DNA from: Macrolepiota albuminosa
Lineage: Eukaryota > Basidiomycota > Agaricomycetes > Agaricales > Agaricaceae
DNA: 64,000 nucleotides
Assembly (NCBI GenBank): GCA_027475525.1
Contig: JAMWFC010000046.1
Coordinates: forward strand, 3,038,001-3,102,000
Direction: 5' to 3'
Positions 1-11,726 of the stretch are shown here, in pieces; the stretch's first letter is position 1; the number at the start of each line of letters is the position of its first letter. Made by a program: the position numbers and the translations under genes. The notes under the pieces are model-generated. The model did no database searches and was not told the origin of the DNA. It saw only the letters and a program-made list of their open reading frames with translations.

Positions 1-1335
1 CTGTCTGACGTTACGAGTGTCCCCATTGTACCTGCTGGGGTGTCTTTGAATCTTTCGCCCGGTCAAATATTGCCCCACGACTTCTATCGGCAGGTGGACT
101 CACGTATGGCAGCAACAACAGCTCCTTCCGATGCTCCAGGATGGCCGCCAAAGCCGCATTACCCTCACTATCAACATGGCCGGTCTCAGTCCCAACCCCA
201 ATATCGGCAGTATTTCTCCCCTTCCCAGAATATCTCCACCAATCATAATGACCACCAACAGGCACAGTTCGATAGCAGCCTCCCTCACAATGCTCCGCCT
301 GAGTATTCGGCTCTTCCGAGAGACCATTATGTGGCAATCGGTAGTCCAGGTCATCCTGTGTCCTTTACCCCCCCGATTTTCAACTACGAGCGAGAGGAAT
401 TGAGTTATGATCTAGATGATCGCAAATACTCAACTAAGCTTGTCAAAGAACAGCAACATTATACGGGTCCTCCCGTCAATATCCTCTTAGACCCTCGTGC
501 TCCAACCCCTGGACCTCGCCATCATCATCAAAACCAGAATCGGTTGCCTCCCCGTATGCAAGCTTTGCAGATGCAGATTCCTAGATCTGATGAAAAGCAA
601 CGTCGCTCATCAAGGCCGTCAGTTAGAAACCATGATTATGTAGTCGGCGGTACCATCCCTATCCAAGCTGGACATTTCCATCAACCTTTTACACCACCGA
701 TGGTTGACAATGACCGCCAAGTACCACTTTTCGTTGATAACAACGGCCTTCCTGCGTCTGCTCCTGTGGCGCCCTCGTTTGAAATCCTTCATGCCATGCA
801 GGATCACGTTCTGCCCAATGATATCTTACAACCTTTGCCTGGATCAGATAATGGTCCGGGTTGGCAAATACATAATAGGACGAAGTCCAATAATTCAGGA
901 TACCCGAGGGGTGCTCCCCCACCTCACCATCTTCCCAAACGTCTAGTAATGCCTGCTCCCTTGGAGACAACCCAACCTTTCGCTCCACGACGCCAGTCTC
1001 AATTGAAACCACCGCCTCGCCATCTAGGTCATCATACCTGGCAGCCTCAATTGTGTCCACCCTCACCCCCAGCCATTCCCGCAGCATTGGATCCTTATAT
1101 TGAAAGGCAGTTGCGTGCTGAGGACATCCAAATGTCTCAGAGCCGCAAGCTTCGGAAGCGAAGTAGCGACCAGGCGGTTCCCCAACCAACCTTACCAAGC
1201 CATTTGCCCTCTCAACACTTATCCTTCGAGCCGACATTAACGTATCATGATGTGCCTTCGCACCAACCTTCGTCTATCCGCAAGTCGGACAAATACCAGA
1301 GAAAGGTCCTGAGCAAGCGAAGAATCGAATACTGA
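1..1335 (+). CDS. 3' exon of an uncharacterised Pro/Gln/His-rich protein (5' partial)
   Basis: The frame is open from the first base of the window to a TGA at 1333-1335, with no convincing ATG at the left edge, so this is probably the last exon of a gene that starts outside the window. The translation is low-complexity: rich in Pro, Gln, His and Ser, with repeated short Pro-Pro-His type stretches and basic patches near the end (KLRKRSS and KRRIEY). No catalytic motif, membrane segment or coiled coil is visible. The composition suits a disordered regulatory or nuclear protein, but I do not recognise the family. The stop codon lies inside the first unit of a 77-bp duplication, so the extreme C-terminus depends on how that junction is resolved. 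Confidence 0.5.
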   Translation: MSDVTSVPIVPAGVSLNLSPGQILPHDFYRQVDSRMAATTAPSDAPGWPPKPHYPHYQHGRSQSQPQYRQYFSPSQNISTNHNDHQQAQFDSSLPHNAPPEYSALPRDHYVAIGSPGHPVSFTPPIFNYEREELSYDLDDRKYSTKLVKEQQHYTGPPVNILLDPRAPTPGPRHHHQNQNRLPPRMQALQMQIPRSDEKQRRSSRPSVRNHDYVVGGTIPIQAGHFHQPFTPPMVDNDRQVPLFVDNNGLPASAPVAPSFEILHAMQDHVLPNDILQPLPGSDNGPGWQIHNRTKSNNSGYPRGAPPPHHLPKRLVMPAPLETTQPFAPRRQSQLKPPPRHLGHHTWQPQLCPPSPPAIPAALDPYIERQLRAEDIQMSQSRKLRKRSSDQAVPQPTLPSHLPSQHLSFEPTLTYHDVPSHQPSSIRKSDKYQRKVLSKRRIEY

Positions 1336-1485
1336 CTTCATCAATCAGATGTCGTCAAACGATATTACGATCAAGTCTATTATGAAACTTCAATCCCCTT
1401 ATTCTGTACTGACTTCATCAATCAGATGTCGTCAAACGATATTACGATCAAGTCTATTATGAAACTTCAATCCCCTTATTCTGTA
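1330..1485. repeat. 77-bp tandem duplication (junction 1)
   Basis: Units 1330-1406 and 1407-1483 are identical. It covers the stop codon of the first gene; the frame after it is untestable. Confidence 0.9.
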
Positions 1486-3215
1486 TTTTTAAGATCGCGT
1501 TTCCTCCCCCATTCCAATTGGACAAATTTGAATGCCATATACCCATCCATCCAACTTTTTTTGGTCGATTCCTTGCTATCCCTCGTACGCTATGTACTTG
1601 CTCCACTTTTTTGTCCATTCTATCGAGACCTTCACATTTTGTTGTACTTACAGCATGTTGTGCGCAGTAGAGCCTTTTATTATCAGTAGATGTTAATGTA
1701 CTCCTTGAATTAATAATGCAGTTGACGAGTAGACTGTTCCTCATTAATAATCCATAAGAGCCTATATCTTTACCCTGTATGCAAGAGGGTGTGGAGCTAT
1801 TGTACCCGTTTGGGTGTGGTCTGAGGCTATAATGGCACGTTTTCTCGCTACTTTAACTAATACGGGACTTGTTCCCACTCCAAACCTCATGCTCGTAATA
1901 CACTGCCTAACCCCGTTCCTTGACAATCAGGCACCCGTGGAGTGGACAATGACCATATATGGTTGAATGGCCAAACTTTAGTTCTTCCGGAAGCTCCTGC
2001 CAGTTCTAAGAAACATGTATGTGCATATGGTCTTTCTCCTTCCACTTACCAAGGGGCACCAACGTGCCAAACTCAGCCAATGATAAGACATCACAATAAT
2101 AACTTAAACGGAGCGACTACAAGCTAGGAGTTCCGAATAGCACGTCACCATGGGAAATATGATACTGATTTTGATTTTCAAAGCAGCGCAAATGTAAAAC
2201 CTTAAACATCCAAGGTTTCAACAATCTCTATCCGTGACTTGTCACTAATCTGACTATCATCTGCAAATAGCAACGAGCGGCCAGCGGTACAAAAGTTGAA
2301 ATCGACGTTTTCTGTAGCACAAGTCAATAAGTTACTTATTTCTGCAGTCTTTCCAAGTTGCTGACTTTCTGCTGGATTGGATCACAAAAGATTGATTTCC
2401 ACTTTGGTGTTGACATCATTACTCTGTTGAAGAACGTATGACCAATAGCTCTTCTGCCGGTTGAGTAAAATTCTCTCCGGCCAGCGAGAGATTGATCAAA
2501 ACTTCCAAGTTGATCGATATGTACGGCGTTTCGTGTACACTTCTGGCACCAAAACTTGTTTCCATCAGAAAAGTGACAAAGAAATGGTATGACTCACTTT
2601 TTCTGGTGGAAACATGTTCTGCCACCAGCAGTGGTAGCGGTTGGCTATGGAAATGACCGGCGGCATCAGAGCCTAGTCCACTCTGCGTAAACGGGTCACA
2701 GTAAAGTACGTGGTTGTTCGAAAAGCAGTCAGTTGGTTCGCGTGCAATTCCAATGTGTTCCATTTTAGGCAAGATGTAACATTACGCTTCTCGTCTCAGG
2801 CTGAACATACCAACCAATGTTCAATTACATACGAACGTGCAAGAAGTTCACATGCGCGCTGTGACAAAGTGCGTGCTCCCAGTTTGCGCCAGCTTATGGC
2901 TTTCTCTGGGAGATCACTACGCTAAGTTACCCTCGCGTGTAGAAGTCGGAATCAAAATACGGGTTTCACCCTTTCAGCAGATAACAAGAAAACGACCTCT
3001 TTTTGAATGCCATATCAGTTAGAGTTTGGAGACACCTGTGTGGGAATGGCCGCCATGGCGTGAAAGTATTCACATGGCCTACATCGTCGAGAAGACAAGA
3101 AGTGGATAGGAGCAACGTGTGTGGATCTGGGACAACGTGGAAAATAGCTCGAGCTCATAGCCATATAAGAGGCGTGAAATTGGTCTTCTAACCTTCACTT
3201 TCGACAGACATCAGA
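1336..3215. other. Gene-poor stretch
   Basis: I see no supported gene in about 1.9 kb. Only short open frames without recognisable domains are present on either strand. The left end holds a 77-bp duplication. The right end holds the presumed promoter of the RNase T1 gene. Confidence 0.5.
3164..3169 (+). promoter_or_regulatory. TATA-like box upstream of the RNase T1 gene
   Basis: TATAAG lies 52 bases before the ATG at 3216 in an otherwise unstructured sequence. The spacing would suit a core promoter with a short leader. This rests on position and sequence only. Confidence 0.35.
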
Positions 3216-3805
<590 letters not shown>

Positions 3806-3840
3806 GTACAATAAATATCAGAGTTGAATTGAAGGATGTG

Positions 3841-3994
3841 AACCAAGTCAATCGACAATATTGAAACATTACATTCTGGTACATGTGGTATCAGACTGTG
3901 AGCCTTGCAAAAAAAAAAACCAAGTCAATCGACAATATTGAAACATTACATTCTGGTACATGTGGTATCAGACTGTGAGCCTTGCAAAAAAAAA
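3841..3994. repeat. 77-bp tandem duplication (junction 2)
   Basis: Units 3841-3917 and 3918-3994. It lies in the 3' flank between the RNase T1 gene and the SF3A2 fragment and ends in a poly-A run. Confidence 0.88.
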
Positions 3995-4041
3995 CAACAC
4001 CATCATGAACGTACACAATGGTAAGGAAAAAAACATGATAG

Positions 4042-4350
4042 CTAATAATTGAGGCGGAACATAAATTGGAAGCTGTACTGTTTTGTATCGGGATCCCAGT
4101 GGGACCAGTTCCAGTAGCCGGCATCGTCTGACTCATCTTCAATTTCACGGGCAGGAATCCGAAATGCTATTGTCTCGTAGGGTTCTGCTGCAACCTGTCG
4201 AAATTATTTGATAAGGAAAGGAACAAGTATTCGAAAAAAAACCAGCGCACAATCAGATATTGGTAAGCTTTATTCGGTGGCTCCCTTTTCTGTTCCCATG
4301 CGCTCATGAAACGACGACGGGGAAGAACGTCTGCCTTAATTTGCGGCAAG
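4042..4350 (-). pseudogene. 3' fragment of SF3A2 (truncated copy)
   Basis: On the minus strand this carries the last two SF3A2 exons: a block with PRRRFMSAWEQ and PPNKAYQYL, an intron, then AAEPYETIAF through to a TAG at 4042-4044. Homology stops abruptly at 4350, after the codons for Gln-Ile-Lys. The upstream exons with the matrin-type zinc finger are missing, and the sequence beyond is unrelated. As it stands it cannot make SF3A2. The fragment keeps the reading frame through the stretch where the full-length copy at 11.7-12.7 kb is missing one base, so it may carry the intact allele of this part. Confidence 0.8.
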
Positions 4351-5401
4351 GTTTGTGCTTCGTGTTTTTTCATAATGACAATTTATTATACATAAATTAA
4401 GAGGCTGAAGTGAACATATGCATGGTGACAGGCTGGCGTCAGAAAATATGACAAAGTCCAACTTCCCCTTGTGATCAACGGGAATCCCCGAGTGGCGGCA
4501 GCACATGACCAGTTTCAATGTCAGAAACCCGCCCTCAAGTTGAGAGGTTGCTTAGATAGGCGCCATTTGAATTCAAAGTCCGACGTATGGACCCCCCCAA
4601 CAACTCATCGGCGTAAAGGCGACTACCGGAGGTGAGGAGCGTTTTCGGAGGCCTCTGCGTGCCAAGAAGTCCTCCGATCGTCACATCACCTCTCTCCCCT
4701 TTTTTCGGCCGGATGCCGTTCTCGGCACGTTTGCCAGGGTCTGGCGGTTTCCGTGTCGCGAGCAGTAAGGCTCACGGTCTCAGACATTCTGGGTGGCCTT
4801 CTCAGTCGTCCTTCTCCTTCCCCTTTGGCTGCCCAGGTGAGCGCATAGTCCGCTCTCTCACGTTGCAAAAATCTTGTCTCACCGCGAGTCCTGTCGTCAT
4901 ACAGTTCTCGCATATCGCTTCTTGTATTTTATAATTCTTTTCATTTTTACTTCTCGTTTTCGGTGAGACATAATCCTGCTCACCTCTCACTTAGCTATTT
5001 CGGTGCATAGAACTTCGTTTTTCTATCATCACCGAAATATCTAAAAGTAAGCTCGCGATGGGAAGGTCGCGGCGGCCCCCCGCTCACAGTTTTTACCTCT
5101 AGTCGTTTTAGTCTATTAGTCCCCCTTTAATCGACCCTCCCTCCTCACCCTTTTTTTTATGTTAATAATATATTTCGTATGTAGTTAGCCAGCTCTTAGC
5201 TTCGCCTTAGGCCTCATCAATACACGTGGGTCACATGAATGTGTGACCCGTTCGGCGCTACATTTTTCTCATATTCTTCGTTCAACTGCAGAGGTTGGGG
5301 CCATGAGATGAATAGAGAGTGTAACGCGTGATGTCACATTTTTGGAGGGTTTCTTTTTACAAACGACAAGACCACTACGTACGACGTAGCGGGCATTTCC
5401 A
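4351..5401. other. Intergenic, no gene seen
   Basis: About 1 kb between the SF3A2 fragment and TTI1. A 100-codon frame at 4632-4934 has no recognisable domain and looks like chance coding. An 8-bp inverted repeat with a 6-base loop (GGGTCACA / TGTGACCC) lies at 5228-5249, about 150 bases upstream of the TTI1 ATG; it could be a factor-binding palindrome or chance. Confidence 0.4.
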
Positions 5402-8400
5402 ATGACAAGCCAAGGCTCTAACCAGAAAATATTTCAGCGGGTACGTGGTGAAGAATACGAGGTGCATATTCCTAATCGATTGCAGTTGAAGGTAGTTTGT
5501 GTCCCTTTATTGGGCGCTTCCCTCCTTACGCCTACTTTGATCCCCGATGTTCTCAAATATTTGAGAGATTTACGCACAATCCTGCTAGATTTTAGGGCTT
5601 CAGGAACTGTCCTTACGCCGGACCTTATATCGTACACCTTCTTCCCACTTTCGACATTGCTTCGTCGCAACGCCGCGTCTGACATTCCTGATCAGATTTT
5701 AGAGAAGGTCTTCTTTATATTAAGCATTCTTTGCGAGGACTGGTGGTGGGACTGTGATACAGCTATATGGGAGCAACTCTTCATGCTCTGTGGAGCTGTG
5801 ATCGCTGGGATAGACAGCAAGGAAAAAAGGACAGTTCGTGCTGACGAAACCAAGCAAGCGGCCGGAGAGTGCCTACTTGCAATTTTGCGCGCTCGGACAC
5901 ACCCTACCCATTCGAATGCATCAAAACTTTCTGATAATACACAAGCGCGTTTGGAGATGTTAAAAACTATGACTGGAAGTGATCAATTTCTTCCCGTCCT
6001 CGGACAAACTCTTGATGCGCTTCTCGTGACTGTGGATACACCACATTTACCTTTGCAACGCGTTTCTCTGTCGATATTATCCTTAATCGTCGGAAACTAT
6101 GCTCCAGACGGTCTACTTCCTTCTGTTCTTCCCGGCATTGTAAGTCGGATGACTAGAATTGCTCTCGGTACATCCACTAAGAGAGGGTGGGCTAATGGTG
6201 AAATTGTATCATGTTCACTTGAGGTACTGCGACTTGCTATTGTTCGGGCACTTGGAAACGATATATGCGTACAAGAAGGTGCTATTAATCCCATCGTCAA
6301 GCTCGAAGACCTTGTGCGCACGACAATAGGCGGACCACACTTGCCTCTCCCCGAATCACGACCATTTAAAACGCTAAGGACACCGTCTTGGCTTAGAGGG
6401 ACATCCTCTCAAATTCTAATCGCACTCAACACCCTCACACCTCTTGTGAAACACCCAACACCATCGGCTCTTCTGGCTGTCTCGAGATTATCTATCACCC
6501 TTTTAAATGCGACTTCCATGACTTTGCCAGAGGTACAGCCTCTGCTCCTTCATTGGTTGCTCTCTTTATCCAACTCGGATTTCTCGTCCGTTTCTATCCA
6601 GTCTCGTGAAACATTATCGTCGCTTCTCATGAACCCGTCGGCGGCACAGATCCCATTGCAACACAGATTGATACACATTACAAGTGACAGTCTCTCGGTG
6701 TTACCACGATTGCTTCTTACACATGCCGACACCAAAGTTGAACATGTCGCTGGACTAATCGAGGCGGTTTGTTGCCTTGTGCATCCTACAGGCGAAGCCA
6801 AGGAGGGAGCTTCATTCATTTCTGAGGGGATTGGAAGACTTCTTGGGCCCTCCGGCGGGATTGAGAAATGGGGCTGGAGTTTATTATCCGTTCTCGAACT
6901 CAGTATGCCTTCAATCACATTGAACACAGCCTTTTCTGGTCGGCTGATGCTCGAGAGCAATACAAACATAACTCAGTGGGAGGGCTTTCCTGAGATAGAT
7001 TTCAAAAATGTTTTCTCTATTAGCGCCAAGAGGGCTTTAGAACGGATGTTCCGCGAATTGGGTCGTGCAATCGGAGATAGCTGTTTATTCTCCATCGAAT
7101 GGTTTATCAGTGTGGGTCGAAGTGGAGTAGGCACTAGATCAATCACAGCGATATGGTGTGCCTGTCGGCTCCTCGAAGGAGTCGCAGAGATATCTTTGAA
7201 TCAGGTAAACGGAACTGATATTCCTGCACGGAGAAGTACACGTTTAACAAAACTGGTCCGCTCGTTGGTGAGAAGTGTGGCAGAACTTTGGGATGAACCT
7301 GATAAAACCGAAACAACAGAAAGTATGGTTACAGAGGAGGAATCCACCCCTACACAGACACTGATTCAGCATGCAAAGGGCATCAATCCCCTCCACGAGA
7401 ATCTGCGAATAACAAGCCAAACTATGGCAAACCGAATGGCGACAAATCAGCCAGGACTTCACAAATTGCTGTCGCTTCAATTTCTCGCCATGGGAGCAGG
7501 GATACTGCAAGCGCAATACAGACCCTTGTTGTTATATACGTTATATCCGATCCTACGATCTCTTGCATCTCCTGATGTATCCCTCTCTTCTACGGCTTTC
7601 GCCACCCTGAACTATGTCGCCATTATGACTTCTTATGCATCCCCAGCCAATCTCCTTCTTTCCAACTTCGATTACACGCTTGACTCTATATCCCGTAGGC
7701 TCAGTCGCAAGTGGCTTGACATTGAGGCAACAAAAGTCTTATCGCTCATGATTCGCCTCGTTGGCAGCGACATCGTAGAACGTGCTGCGGATGTTGTAGA
7801 GGAGTGTTTCGACCGACTCGACGAGTTCCATGGATACAGCATCGTCGTGGAAGGGCTGATAGAGGTCTTAGGGGATGTGCTCAATGTCATCCAGGAGGAT
7901 AAGAAAACCGGTTTATCGATTTCAACTGATCCATCCAATGAAGTGGAAGAGGCGCGTATTACATCAATGGAATCCTTCTTCCACTGGTTACCGTGTAGGC
8001 ATCAGGAGCCAACGGAGGAAGTTGACACTGATGATTATGGCCCTGCACCAAGGGAAGCTTGGGGGAAAGACAAATTGTTAGGACCTGATCCTGCAGACGA
8101 CACTGGTGCCGTGGAAGAATCTGATCCCAACGCAGATTCGCCTCTCACTCCGATTCAGGAGCTAACCAAGCAGATTGTGTCACGTTCATTGTACTTCCTT
8201 ACACATAGCTCTCCTCTCATTCGGGCTAGAATTCTCTCTTTGCTGGCTTCGTCTGTCTCGGTGCTCTCCGAATCTGCTCTATTACCTTCCATTCACTATG
8301 CATGGCCTTTCATTCTGAACAGGCTTAGCGACTCAGAATCCTTCGTCGTGAGCTCGGCTGCTCTTTTGGTAGAGTCTCTTGCAAACCATTTTGGGGGTTT

Positions 8401-8839
8401 CATGTTCCGCAGAATTTGGGATGATGTTTGGCCTAGATTTCATGTACTTCTGAACCATCTGGACGCTGTTGATGCTGCAAGTGCTTTGTCAAGACGAGGA
8501 GTTGGTGCTGTTGGGACTGAATCGGCTTATACACATTCTCACCGTACTTATCGGTCGGTGATCAAGACCATGACTGCAGCCATAAACACAGTACATCTTC
8601 AAGAAACCTCTGTCTGGCAGCTTTTATTGGCTTTTCGGCGGTTTTTACATATACAAGCTCACGAAGAGCTTCAGCAGTGCGCCCGAGATCTGTATCTGGC
8701 TGTAGGAAAGAAGGAGGCAGATGCGGTGTGGCTTGTGCTCTCCTCGACTATGGATAGCACGCATGCTAGTATGAGGTTCTTAACGACATCACGATGGGAT
8801 ATCAAGTTTAATGCGGATATCATATTCCACAATATGTAA
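5402..8839 (+). CDS. TTI1: TELO2-interacting protein 1 (TTT/ASTRA complex)
   Basis: An intron-free frame of 1145 residues. TTI1 is an all-helical HEAT-repeat scaffold that, with TEL2 and TTI2, stabilises and assembles PIKK kinases (TOR, ATM/ATR type). Supporting segments are an N-terminal F-Q-x-L-K-x-V-C-V-type start, an EDWWW / WEQLFMLCGAVI block near residue 115-130, and a C-terminal HEAT region with HAWPF-like and R-A-R-I-L repeats (here YAWPFILNRL) plus VWQLLLAF. The length matches fungal TTI1. The first ATG is followed immediately by conserved-looking sequence, so it is taken as the start. It converges on DCD1 with only 39 bases between stop codons, so the 3' UTRs must overlap. No 77-bp junction falls inside it. 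Confidence 0.85.
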   Translation: MTSQGSNQKIFQRVRGEEYEVHIPNRLQLKVVCVPLLGASLLTPTLIPDVLKYLRDLRTILLDFRASGTVLTPDLISYTFFPLSTLLRRNAASDIPDQILEKVFFILSILCEDWWWDCDTAIWEQLFMLCGAVIAGIDSKEKRTVRADETKQAAGECLLAILRARTHPTHSNASKLSDNTQARLEMLKTMTGSDQFLPVLGQTLDALLVTVDTPHLPLQRVSLSILSLIVGNYAPDGLLPSVLPGIVSRMTRIALGTSTKRGWANGEIVSCSLEVLRLAIVRALGNDICVQEGAINPIVKLEDLVRTTIGGPHLPLPESRPFKTLRTPSWLRGTSSQILIALNTLTPLVKHPTPSALLAVSRLSITLLNATSMTLPEVQPLLLHWLLSLSNSDFSSVSIQSRETLSSLLMNPSAAQIPLQHRLIHITSDSLSVLPRLLLTHADTKVEHVAGLIEAVCCLVHPTGEAKEGASFISEGIGRLLGPSGGIEKWGWSLLSVLELSMPSITLNTAFSGRLMLESNTNITQWEGFPEIDFKNVFSISAKRALERMFRELGRAIGDSCLFSIEWFISVGRSGVGTRSITAIWCACRLLEGVAEISLNQVNGTDIPARRSTRLTKLVRSLVRSVAELWDEPDKTETTESMVTEEESTPTQTLIQHAKGINPLHENLRITSQTMANRMATNQPGLHKLLSLQFLAMGAGILQAQYRPLLLYTLYPILRSLASPDVSLSSTAFATLNYVAIMTSYASPANLLLSNFDYTLDSISRRLSRKWLDIEATKVLSLMIRLVGSDIVERAADVVEECFDRLDEFHGYSIVVEGLIEVLGDVLNVIQEDKKTGLSISTDPSNEVEEARITSMESFFHWLPCRHQEPTEEVDTDDYGPAPREAWGKDKLLGPDPADDTGAVEESDPNADSPLTPIQELTKQIVSRSLYFLTHSSPLIRARILSLLASSVSVLSESALLPSIHYAWPFILNRLSDSESFVVSSAALLVESLANHFGGFMFRRIWDDVWPRFHVLLNHLDAVDAASALSRRGVGAVGTESAYTHSHRTYRSVIKTMTAAINTVHLQETSVWQLLLAFRRFLHIQAHEELQQCARDLYLAVGKKEADAVWLVLSSTMDSTHASMRFLTTSRWDIKFNADIIFHNM

Positions 8840-8878
8840 TACTGTAGTCCCTTGTCCAATACATGGTCTATCCTCCTC

Positions 8879-10304
8879 TTATTTCAAGTCCTTCCATGGA
8901 TTGTATCGACGGAGCTCCACACCAGCCTCTTGAAAGAGCAACGCAGATATCTCGTCCCTGTTAAATATGAGATGACAACAAATGAAGTCAGGCAACAAAC
9001 ATACACTTTGTATGTCAAATTGTAGACGACGGTCCTGACACCAGTCTGGATTATTTTGATTGTACACCTAAGGTACGGACAACTTGAAAACATTCAGTCA
9101 GAAGGCAAAATGCGCTTGTACAAGGCAGTTGCGAACGTATTGCAATACAAGACAGCATTTGGCCCGACTCGCTCTCTGCCGGCTTCCAGCAGAGCATTTT
9201 CTTCTGCATGTAAGCACACGCATTCAACCGGTACATCTAGAATATGAGTAGTCCCGTTGCATGTCGCACAACCGCCTTCGTTACAGTTACGCAATCCACG
9301 AGGTGTTCCATTGTACCTGCACAGACCTGGAACGTTTACAACACGTTAAACATGCAGATACCCTCGTTTTACCCAGTAGAGACTACACGATTTTCGCGCA
9401 CAAGAACCGCACCAACGCGACGTTTCATGCAGTTTGATCTCTGAGATGCAAGAGAAGCTAGAGTCTTGGAATCCATCAGGTGCAAAGATAATAATTCGTA
9501 GACAAACAGTCCACACCATGAAATAAGCATCCCACCCAGGCCGTAGTTTTTCCGCATCAAGCAAATTCAGCTCCTCAAGATGTTTATGGAGGTTGGATAT
9601 TGTCCTGAATGAGTTAAATACATGGACATTAACAAGATCTCGTTAAGCTCAACAAAGAGGACGATTTATCAGAATCCGTCCCCGTCTCTGTTGAAACAGA
9701 GACATCGACACCAAAGCTGACACGATCGTTATCTTGAACGAACTTCTCAAGAGATTTCCTAACCATAGATCATTTTGAGTCCAGTCAGAGGAGAAATGAT
9801 CAAAACAGACTCTCCTGATCGCATGAAGCGAAGAGTCAGCGGCGCATCTACACTCAGGAGCATGAAGAATGGACGTCTAATGAACAGCTTGATAAGCTCC
9901 TGAGTGCGTAAGTCTGTAGTGACGAAATCAAGGTGCCAGTTCTTCGTAACGTATTTCAACAGATCCAGTGCTGAAGAGAACACAAAAGCGTTATTATCCA
10001 AGACTACACTTGGATGTGGCATTGGGGGTATAGCATCGACCTGGAGGGGCGGAGATTTGATCTCAGGTGTTGACAGGCCCCCAACGGTTCCGAATCGGCG
10101 CGGCGAACCTGTCAGTGATATCTGAAACTGTGTTTAGAGAGTTTGGAATGTGCGAAGAGTGAAACAAACTTTCACATCTGGTAGTGCGGATGTAGACGAG
10201 GCCCTTTGCTCGATCCAGACAGACAGAAAACCATGAACAGAGACGTAGTAGTCTCTGACTTGGGACTTCCCCGATGAAAGCGTACCGATGACAGCGAGAA
10301 ACAT
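8879..10304 (-). CDS. DCD1: Deoxycytidylate (dCMP) deaminase
   Basis: Converts dCMP to dUMP, feeding thymidylate synthesis. The first exon starts at 10304 with a P-loop-like GTLSSGKS, then (after a 48-nt intron) an N-terminal domain with RPFFMLLSVDAP, as in yeast Dcd1. The catalytic half follows: RPGWDAYFM, SNCMKRRVGAVLV, YNGT, NCNEGGC, then CLHAEENALLEAGR, which carries the zinc His and catalytic Glu. Next is YCNT joined by splicing to CPYLRC, then KIIQTGV and a C-terminal EAGVELRRY. The usual PCxxC zinc site reads P-Tyr-Leu-Arg-Cys here, so one zinc cysteine is a tyrosine (codon TAC rather than TGC). The start codon sits inside the first unit of a 77-bp duplication; the copy next to the P-loop codons is the coding one. 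Confidence 0.85.
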
Positions 10305-10425
10305 TTTCAAAGTTGCAATTGACACAAGCAATAGTTCTCTCAGGGTCTCGATGAAAGCGTACCGATGACAGCGAGAAACATTTTCAAAGTTGCAATTGAC
10401 ACAAGCAATAGTTCTCTCAGGGTCT
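10272..10425. repeat. 77-bp tandem duplication (junction 3)
   Basis: Units 10272-10348 and 10349-10425. It covers the DCD1 start codon; the second unit gives a false start upstream. Confidence 0.9.
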
Positions 10426-10426
10426 T

Positions 10427-11335
10427 TTCAAAATCGAGGAAATCTGAGATGCGACAAATGTGATAATAAACGAGAGCAGGGCAAGTCTTGGCCACGTGAG
10501 GAAAACTTGTGAGCCTCATGTCGCAGCTTTCGTCTCTTCTGGAAACGTCCGTTCTTCCTTCAAAGCTTCATGTACGTGACAATACGTGGTTCTATAGGCA
10601 AGAGACGCCCTTACTGGTCAAAAGGACTGAGATCAAACAGTGCATGTCTGATTCAGCTGAGCTTGTAATGGTTCCTTTCCCAGTCAGCTACTTTGGATGT
10701 TCACATTACTTGGGAAATGCCGCAAATACCCGTCGATCCTTGCGCGGCACCTTTATAGTCAGGCGGATCAACTTCACGACTATCTAAGGCAATCCTTTGC
10801 TACTCTTCCTTTGTCTGGCCGGAATGAGATTCTCAAGTGCAACGATAATTGATGACCGAACCCATAAATTCGTATAGCTGGAAAATAGTAGGTGACATTA
10901 ACTGAGCAACCTCGTAACGTGGCACAATGATTAGTCTACCTTGGCCTCACTTCGTGCCTTCTGCTGTGATTGTCTAAAAAGAGCCCATAAAACTCTAATC
11001 TCTACAAATATCGTCTGCTTGCCAGTTATCTTTCCAGTTGTCGATTTGTCTTCCATCTCGTTTTGGCCTGTACCTCTCAGCCACCGACTATATACAACCA
11101 CCCCAGTCCGATTTGTGACCATTGCCACGGTAAAAGTGAGCTTTCAATACATCTGTGCATTATAATGACTGAATCAGAGGAGAGATCAGAAGTAGCCGTT
11201 AGTGCTTCTTTGGCCGTGTGGGCGCCGACATTTATTTGTGTAAACAAGCCGCTTTGGCTTCGATTTCCCTCTCTGTTAGTGCTTCTTTGGCCGTGTGGGC
11301 GCCGACATTTATTTGTGTAAACAAGCCGCTTTGGC
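10427..11335. other. Intergenic, no gene seen
   Basis: Between the DCD1 5' end and the second repeat copy I find only short frames with no domain signal, plus one 77-bp duplication (11198-11351). Frames at 10509-10787 (+) and 10931-11128 (-) are not supported by any motif. Confidence 0.4.

Positions 11336-11351
<16 letters not shown>
11198..11351. repeat. 77-bp tandem duplication (junction 4)
   Basis: Units 11198-11274 and 11275-11351. Both units contain the left breakpoint of direct-repeat copy 2, so the breakpoint itself is present within the shared 77-mer. Confidence 0.9.
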
Positions 11352-11568
<217 letters not shown>

Positions 11569-11726
11569 GTACAATAAATATCAGAGTTGAATTGAAATGT
11601 GAACCAAGTCAATCGACAATATTGAAACATTACATTCTGGTACATGTGGTATCAGACTGTGAGCCTTGCAAAAAAAAAACAACACCATCATGAACGTACA
11701 CAATGGTAAGGAAAAAAACATGATAG

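Noticed and set aside
689..1237. A 182-codon minus-strand frame opposite the first gene
   Set aside because: Antisense to a longer low-complexity frame with better coding character; no domain seen.
4632..4934. A 100-codon frame upstream of TTI1
   Set aside because: No domain, no splice support, and a competing frame on the opposite strand; probably chance.
5228..5249. 8-bp palindrome as a terminator or structured RNA
   Set aside because: Too short and isolated; it could be a factor site near the TTI1 promoter but nothing else supports this.
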